Positions 57,294 to 64,000 of a stretch of DNA of 64,000 bases are shown here, in pieces (position 1 is the stretch's first letter; the number at the start of each line of letters is the position of its first letter). A program made the position numbers and the translations under genes. The notes under the pieces were generated by a model. That model made no database searches. It was not told the DNA's origin and saw only the letters and a program-made list of their open reading frames with translations. Origin of the DNA: Strongyloides papillosus (Eukaryota; Nematoda; Chromadorea; Rhabditida; Strongyloididae); contig SRSI01000050.1 in NCBI GenBank assembly GCA_005656395.1, forward strand, positions 62,001 to 126,000, read 5' to 3'.

Positions 57294-57628
57294 TCAACAA
57301 AAATGATATTTTTGGCAGACTACTGTTGAATTTCCAATCTTATTTATTTCTTGTGCTATGGTTTCGACTTCCATATCTACATACTTCTTACAAGATGAGT
57401 CGAAAGGTTCTCTGTGAAAAGTAATTTTATCACATATATTTTCCAGTTCCTAAAAAATTTGGATAAATGTAAATAATAAGCATAACTTACAGTTTTAATT
57501 TCACCTTTATTTTGATCTAATTTTTTTATTTCATCAACAAAGCTAATGCATGGATTGCATAAAGGTTTTTGTTCGAATGTTAAAAGAACATTTAAAGTTA
57601 GTAGTAAGAAAAATACTAAAAATTTCAT
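57294..57628 (-). CDS. saposin-B-like secreted protein 12
   Basis: Exons 57628-57491 and 57449-57294, 97 residues, cysteines at 24, 27, 52, 66, 91 and 97. First unit in the transcriptional direction and the right-hand end of the array. Its exon 2 (IC.K.TF....FDS.C) groups with genes 1-3; its signal-peptide region is shared with gene 8. TGATAA-pair promoter. Confidence 0.82.
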
Positions 57629-58478
57629 TTTTTTAAATTATACTTAACAGTGAATAATTGCAGATATATATATAAAATTTTTATCAAAAAATGCACTTTT
57701 ATCACACATAATCTTTAAAGAAAATCTAGATAAATTTTAAATTAAGATGATCAGAATCAATTTTATGTAATTATTAAGATATTAATCATTTAGATGGCAT
57801 GAAATTTATTTGACTCCGTTATCATTCGCAAATTGTTTGCTTTGTACTTTGTATCAAGCATTTCAAAAAGTTCATAGTAGCAAAATAAGAAAAAATTAAG
57901 CGTAAACTAACGTTTTTATACAAAATTTCTTTACCTTAATTTACTTTCATATATGTTAATTATCACTTATTATTTAAATATCTTTTGTTGTCAATTGTTC
58001 TGTTACCAGAGAAAGTTAGAAATATGAAAAATTAATTACAAAATTAATCGTAATTTAGAGAACTTGTTAAGCTGTGTTTTGCTGTTTTTAATTCCTATAC
58101 TTAATTTATTTGCAAAATTAATAATTATGCTATGATTTATCCTTCACTATATTTTATCACACAATGAATATTAAATGATTTGTAAAAATATCAAAACCTT
58201 TAAAATACAATTATATTAATTTTTAAAATAATGTAGTAAGATTGAAAGCATCAAAAGTCAAGGTATAAAACAAACAATTTGCAAATGATAATTACATCAT
58301 TTTATTTTTATGCGTGGGCTTTAAAACATTTAAAAAAAGAATGATAGAAGGGTCAGGTGATAAAAAATGATAGTATAATCATAAATAAACAATCTTCATA
58401 AAAAAACACAATTGTATAATTTAGGAGTTTTATTTCAAAAATGTACAAAAATATCGTGTAATAAAATAATTTTTAAAT
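57629..58478. other. intergenic region right of the saposin array
   Basis: Begins with the gene 12 promoter; from about 57800 it no longer follows the array spacer pattern. A/T-rich, no gene seen. It ends with the 3' flank of the EB-module gene, whose AATAAA is at 58434-58429 on the minus strand. Confidence 0.55.
57665..57704 (-). promoter_or_regulatory. TATA and paired TGATAA, gene 12
   Basis: TATA about 57665-57675; TGATAA at 57686-57681 and 57704-57699. Confidence 0.6.
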
Positions 58479-59066
58479 TTACTTTCTCATGACACAGGCT
58501 CCTGCGACTGAAGCAAATTGTGGGGCGCATCTGCAGGCACCTTCAAAGCACATAGCATTTGGAGCACAAGCTGGAGCAGCTGGTCCTGCATTAATAGCAC
58601 ATGGGGCTCCTAATGCTAAAACTGGAGCGGCAACTGGAACAGCAACTTGTGGTGGAACAACACCGTAAACTTGTCTTAAAACACAGACAGTTCCTTCTTG
58701 TACAAGTTCAGGTGGGCATACACAAACTCCAAGAGAACAGATTGAACCTCCAGTACATTCAACACCTGGTTGACCACATGGAGCACCGGGAATAGCTTGA
58801 GGAATAAGTCTTCCTGCTGGAACTGGAACAGCTGGCATTGGTGCTGGGGCACATCCTACTACTGGAGAGTAGACAACAGCTGGTTCAGCACAGGCACATG
58901 CACCTCTAACGCAGGTGGCTCCCCCTAAACATGAGGGACTGCAAGCAGGAGCAACTGGTCCTCCTCCATATATGACTTGTCTTCTGATTCTTCCTTCTGA
59001 AACAGAATCTCCTTGAACTGCTGAAGCGAAGATCAAGGCAACGAATGTAGCAAAGAAAAATTTCAT
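58479..59066 (-). CDS. secreted Cys-rich EB-module protein
   Basis: Single exon, 195 residues. Signal peptide of about 19 residues, then a short pro-segment ending in a dibasic RIRRQ site. Three Cys-rich modules follow: about residues 40-75, 93-130 and 150-195, each with the C..G..C..G.C.C pattern of nematode EB modules, linked by Pro/Ala/Val-rich spacers. G/C content and codon choice stand out strongly from the neighbours, as in highly expressed nematode secreted or surface proteins. Extracellular; the partner is unknown. Confidence 0.8.
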   Translation of the reverse strand: MKFFFATFVALIFASAVQGDSVSEGRIRRQVIYGGGPVAPACSPSCLGGATCVRGACACAEPAVVYSPVVGCAPAPMPAVPVPAGRLIPQAIPGAPCGQPGVECTGGSICSLGVCVCPPELVQEGTVCVLRQVYGVVPPQVAVPVAAPVLALGAPCAINAGPAAPACAPNAMCFEGACRCAPQFASVAGACVMRK

Positions 59067-61904
59067 GATGATTTGTTTAATAGAAGAATTACTTGTAATG
59101 TAATATTGAAAATAAATTTTTATCCTTAAATACTGATATTCTTAAAACTTTAATATCATATAAAGTTTATATCTAGTTTATAAACTAGTTTCTGCAGTAT
59201 TAGCACTTTAAAGTAGAGATAATGCGCAGGCGATTCTAATAAGTAACTTAGCTAGTCAAGAAAGATTTTGGTACAGATGAGAAAGCATTGTATTTTAAGA
59301 CTGTTGCAAGTTAAAATTTCATTTATTGTCAGGTTTTCCGGAACAATACATACGAGTGTAGTTTTCGTAAAGTAATCTACTTAAGAAATTTAGGTATCTT
59401 ATTTTAACATTTTAATGATAATACATAAAAACAAACATATTAATAACATTCATTACAATCCAAAATTAGATTAAAAAAATAATTCGTGCAATGGTAATCG
59501 TAAATTTTGAAAATATAATTGATTCTCAAAAATTAGACAACTTTTTACTTGTTCATTCTATTCTTATTTTTTAGTATATATAAAAATGTATAAATGACTA
59601 TTTAAAAACCTTTTTTCAATGTGAATTGTGAAAATTAAAAAAATTCAATGCTATTCATTCTGAAATAATCTAATATTCCGAATCTAAGTTTTCATAAAGC
59701 ATTCATTATCAATAAAATTTAATATCTTATACTAAACTTATTACATAAAAGAATTTCATCTACACATTTTTATCAACTTAAAAATGTTTTTTATTTATAA
59801 ATACTTTCGTTATGCTGCTAATCTATTATTTTTTGACAATTGAATTCATTTTTGTATCATTCAAAATTTTTTAAAGAAGAAAATCTTAAATAACAGCAAC
59901 AATTTGAGAAATCGCAATAAATATATTTACTACTTTTTTCCTTATCATAAAAATATCGTAGTATTAAACGAAATATATTATTATAAATATAATCGTTTTA
60001 GTTTTTATTACTGTATATTAAAAAATGACTAAACATCATGAATACTTTTGTATTTATCATTATTCGTTTTATCTCTTTTGTAGTTTGCTTTTTGTAGTCA
60101 GTCATATTTTTTATTAGAAAATAATTCTATTTATTAATGTAGCAAAATTAATTTGATGTTGAACAATTTTTTTTTACCCCTTTCAAATAGTTCCTGTTTA
60201 TTGGTTTTAAATTTTCAAAATAAATTGTTTTATTTTAGCAGAAAATTACTATTATTATATAAATGAGGTCTTCGAATTTTCATATGAATAATTAAGTTTA
60301 TGATCAAGAGTATGGTGAACCATTAATCATAAAACTGATTTCAACAAGGTTAAAACATCAAAAAAATAACAAATTATGTAGAATAAATTTTTATTTTTAC
60401 TCATATATTATGTTTAATTATTCTTTGCGTTAACAATAATCAAAATCTATTATTGTCCATGTTTTGATATATTTTATATAGAGGATTTTAAAATCAATCT
60501 CAAAAAAATATTTTTTTGCTCTATTTAATGTCATAATTATAATTTATTGTTATGATAATTGTTTAGATTATTTATTTATATGCATATAATATATAAAACA
60601 ATGAAAAGCAAGTGAACTGTGATCACAAAAAAATAATTATTATTCAAAAGTTTTATATTAACTTTTTTTAACTTTATAAATAAAATTTTTTATACAATAA
60701 ACAAATATTCCAATACATATTAATCGAATAAATAATAAAAATACTTTTTTTCTATAATATCATTTTCAAGGAAATAGCGGTAAAATATAATGATCCCACT
60801 AAAACTGGCTTTTGAAAATTTTTTAACTTCAAGATATTTTATTTATACTTTAAGAACTCTCTTAAGCTTTAATCGTTGACTGAAGAAGAAAAATTTAAAC
60901 TTTATGTGAGTACATCTATAATAACATTTTATCATCTGAAATTGATCATCTAAAATACTTTAACAAATCATAAAAATATGTAAAACAATAAAAAATATAT
61001 AAATCTACAATTCAATAAAAGGAAAGATAATAGTAAAAATATTAATTTAAAATTGTATTTATGTGGAATAGGCTATCCTTAATTTTAATACATGCATGTG
61101 ATATACTCTTCCAACTATTGTGTATATTTTTATTTTATTACATTTTTGCAACTATATCTTTTTTTAAACAATTGAGTTAATAGATAGGGTTTTTAGTTTT
61201 TGATATCATTTTTCTATAGTGAAATACAATATTCTAACCATATAAAAAATGTTTCCTTAAATAAATATAATTAGTGGTGGTTTTGTTGAAAAACTCTTTA
61301 ATATATCTAATTACACAGTAAAAGGTATGAAAATTTTACTTCCACGTAATCAAATGATTATTTAATAGAATATTCCATTATTGTCAGTAAATTATAAGAC
61401 AAAATTAATTATACCATCTTTATGGGGTAAGAGTTCTTATTTTGTATATTTTGAAAAAAATTTGCATTACACTTACATTTTGAAACGCCATTACAATACA
61501 TACTACTTATAATAAGTATACAAATACATTTCTCACAATATTTATCAATCAGTATCCTCTTATTACATTTTAATATGACTTGTTAAGCCACAACATCACT
61601 TTTGTAATCACATGTTTGTTCTATTGTACATAAAACAATATTTGTAATTGTAGTAATTTCTTAAATCAAAGGTCACTTACAATAACTTCCGATGTTAACA
61701 TTCTTTACTAAAAGTATAATATTTAATTTACTTTTTACAAATCTAAGATTGAACATTTTTCACACGTGTAAGTGTAACACCACGATTTTTTCATTTTTAC
61801 TCATTGTACAATAAATATTAATCAATTTAATGTATTTGTCTTTTTTTTTCTTAAATACTTTTTTTTGTAACTATTTAATTTGTGTAATAATTTATTTTTT
61901 TAGA
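59067..61904. other. AT-rich intergenic region
   Basis: Between divergent genes. Almost pure low-complexity A/T sequence; no repeat R, reading frame or RNA gene noticed. Ends in TTTTTTAG directly before the GalNAc-transferase start. Confidence 0.6.
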
Positions 61905-63791
61905 ATGTGGGGGCGATTCGCTAAGAGAAAACAGGTAATCTTAGCCATAATTGCAACATCTCTTTTCTGGATTATATTAGATATATTTCTATTATTTAAC
62001 ACAGATCTACCGGAAGGAAAAAAATTAACAGATCAACTGGTTGAAACTTATTCTGCACTTAATAAGTCAAAAGTAGTAAGAGGAAATAGAAATAAAATAG
62101 ATTTAGAGGAAGCAAAAAATTCAATAATCGAAAGTCAACTAAACACGTTACTGGCAGGATTACGATTCGACAATGAAGGTCCCGGACAGGGTGGAACTGC
62201 CGTTGAAATACCTCCAGAGCTAAAAGCCAAGGAAAAAGAAATGTTCAAGGAGAACCAATTTAATTTACTTGCCTCAAATATGATGTCTATAAATAGAACA
62301 TTACCTGATTATAGATCTAATAAATGTATAGAAAGAGCCAAAACATTTTCTAGTATATCTATGAGAGAAGTTTCAATTATCATAGTTTTTCACAATGAAG
62401 CTTTCAGTACACTACTAAGAACATTACATTCCATTATAAATAGGTCAAACAATAATCTTATAAAAGAAATTATTCTCATTGATGATATGAGTGAGAAAGG
62501 TAAAAAAAATTTCTATTACAATAACGATATGATATTTGATTATTTCTAGATTTTCTAAAAAAACCATTGGATGCTTATCTTAAAAGACTACCAATTGAAA
62601 CACACCTTGTTCACTTACAAGAAAGAAGCGGGTTAATTAAAGCTAGACTTGTTGGAGCCAAAATGGCAAAAGCATCTATCCTGTTATTCTTGGATGCACA
62701 CGTTGAATGTACAGAAGGGTGGTTAGAACCATTAATTGCCAGAGTATCAGAGGACAGAAGAAGAATTGTCGCTCCAATTATTGATGTTATCTCCGATAAC
62801 AATTTTGATTACCTTACAGCATCTGCTGATGTTTGGGGTGGTTTTAATTGGAATATGAATTTTAGATGGTATCCTGTTCCAGAAAGAGAGAATAAAAGGA
62901 AAAATTATGATGAAGCTGCACCTATTGAGACTCCAACGATTGCTGGTGGTTTGTTTGCCATTGAGAAGCAATTTTTCTATGATATTGGAGCTTACGATCC
63001 TCTCTTTAAAATATGGGGAGGTGAAAATCTTGAAATATCATTCAGAGCCTGGATGTGTGGTGGTTCTCTAGGTAATTTACAAATATTTAGTTAATATAAA
63101 TATTCTTTTTATAGAAATCGATGTTTGTAGTAGAGTTGGCCACGTATTCAGGGGCACAACACCATACACCTTCCCTGGAGGTACAGCAAATATCATTTAC
63201 AGAAATGCTGGAAGGACAGCAGATGTCTGGATGGATGAATATAAAGACTTCTTCTACAAAATGGTCCCAAGTGCTGCAAAAGTTGAACGAGGTGATCTTT
63301 CAGATAGAAAAAAACTTAGAAAAGATCTTCAATGCAAATCATTCAGGTGGTACCTTGAAAATATCTATCCTGAGGCACCTATTCCATATGATTTCATATC
63401 ATTAGGAAGTGTCAAAAACCTAGGAACAAATACATGTATTGATACAAAAGGCAACAAAAAAAATGGTAATCCTGGTTTAGTTAATTGTCACAATCTTGGT
63501 GGAAACCAACTTTGGTCTTTTTGTAAGAGAGGTAAACTTGCCAATGATGAAAGTTGTATAACACACCCCTCAAGTGTTATGAACTTTGATAAACAAGCTA
63601 AAATTGAACGTTGTACAATTGCAAAGATTCCTACAGATAACCAAATTTTTAAATATAATAAAGATCTACAAATTATAGTACATGTAAAAACTGGTGATTG
63701 TTTAAGGGCTGATAATGATAAAGTAATATTCCGTGAATGTGATGAGGATGATGTCTATCAAAAGTGGGAGGTTGAAGGCTATAGAGAATAG
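61905..63791 (+). CDS. polypeptide N-acetylgalactosaminyltransferase (GT27)
   Basis: Starts mucin-type O-glycosylation by moving GalNAc from UDP-GalNAc to Ser/Thr in the Golgi (family knowledge). Three exons, 61905-62499, 62550-63071 and 63115-63791, join in phase 1 across introns of 50 and 43 nt and give 597 residues. Type II membrane anchor at about 10-31, then a stem. The catalytic domain has the metal-binding DAH at 247-249 and the hallmark [17 protein letters not shown] at 354-370, followed by [10 protein letters not shown] ricin-type lectin domain starts near 469, with LW and KW motifs (NQLWSF, YQKWEV). ATG 61905 lies one base after a TTTTTTAG acceptor, so the message is probably trans-spliced; an upstream in-frame ATG at 61830 would then be excluded. 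It is a homologue of the C. elegans gly genes; I cannot say which. Confidence 0.95.
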
Positions 63792-64000
63792 AAATACGTC
63801 ATAAATGTTTTATTTATTTATGTATATTTATAACTAATAGATAACTATGTAATTTTATTTTATAAAAATATAAAATTGTATATAAATAAAGTTTGTACTT
63901 TATTAATTAAATAAATTTAATATATTACACCTACTATCTGGAATTTTCTATATATAGGTACCTTTTATTATTTCATATAATACTTCCTCATCATTTTAAA
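63792..64000. other. 3' flank of the GalNAc-transferase gene
   Basis: Contains an AATAAAG at about 63884 that is a plausible poly(A) signal roughly 95 nt after the stop codon. Nothing else seen to the window edge. Confidence 0.5.

Larger units (their letters stand above)
39600..57830 (-). repeat. tandem array of twelve saposin-like gene units
   Basis: Twelve head-to-tail units, each mostly 1.3-1.6 kb: a two-exon gene, a short TATA promoter, a spacer carrying a shortened copy of repeat R, and (in all but the first) a GC-richer block just past the gene's 3' end. R-derived spacer segments lie at about 40225-40565, 41780-42130, 43320-43690, 44885-45240, 46430-46785, 47940-48290, 49200-49570, 50350-50720, 53700-54070, 54860-55210 and 56140-56480. 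The first two units are offset by 1563 bp and almost identical, so duplication is recent there. Other units are diverged. The spacer between units 8 and 9 carries an extra insertion of about 1.8 kb. Confidence 0.85.

Noticed and set aside
39600..57830. The regular array considered as CRISPR or satellite DNA
   Set aside because: Units are 1.3-1.6 kb with spliced coding genes; there are no short repeats with unique spacers, and the genome is eukaryotic.

Overview
The window looks like a piece of a Strongyloides-type nematode chromosome. This is inferred from very AT-rich spacers, few and short introns (mostly 36-50 nt, GT..AG), nematode-style trans-splice acceptors (TTTTAG just before several start codons), an UNC-87 muscle gene with the nematode two-isoform layout, and runs of tandem lineage-type secreted and membrane protein genes. 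I ran no database search. Names come from motifs read by eye, and most coordinates were checked by joining splice sites in frame.

Layout. 1-8672 (-): 5' part of a giant LDL-receptor-related protein, carried almost wholly on one exon that runs off the left edge. 8673-11924: AT-rich spacer with a promoter-like patch. 11925-14239 (-): PGAP1-type GPI inositol-deacylase. 14240-18365: spacer with two coding-like relics. 18366-20812 (+): unc-87 with two alternative first exons. 21059-22136 (-): DMT/SLC35-like multi-pass protein. 23338-24296 (-): unknown gene interrupted by one in-frame TAG. 25145-26873 (+): secreted or anchored protein with a 1-nt frame break. 27392-32393 (-): two tandem paralogues with a large ectodomain followed by about 7-8 membrane segments. 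33346-38980 (+): two tandem 731-residue type I membrane proteins. 39627-57628 (-): twelve tandem two-exon saposin-B-like secreted proteins. 58479-59066 (-): Cys-rich EB-module secreted protein. 61905-63791 (+): polypeptide N-acetylgalactosaminyltransferase.

The conserved housekeeping genes (LRP, PGAP1, UNC-87, GalNAc-T) flank a roughly 36-kb central block of secreted, membrane and tandemly duplicated genes that I cannot match to conserved families, apart from the saposin fold.

The most interesting signal is regulatory. Eight of the twelve saposin-like genes carry two TGATAA sites exactly 18 bp apart just upstream of a TATA run. TGATAA is the site bound by intestinal GATA factors in nematodes. 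The other four genes share a different conserved promoter block and also form a distinct protein subfamily. Most units also carry a GC-richer block just past the expected poly(A) signal. A dispersed repeat found in the array spacers also occurs outside it, at about 22.4, 24.8 and 35.8 kb.
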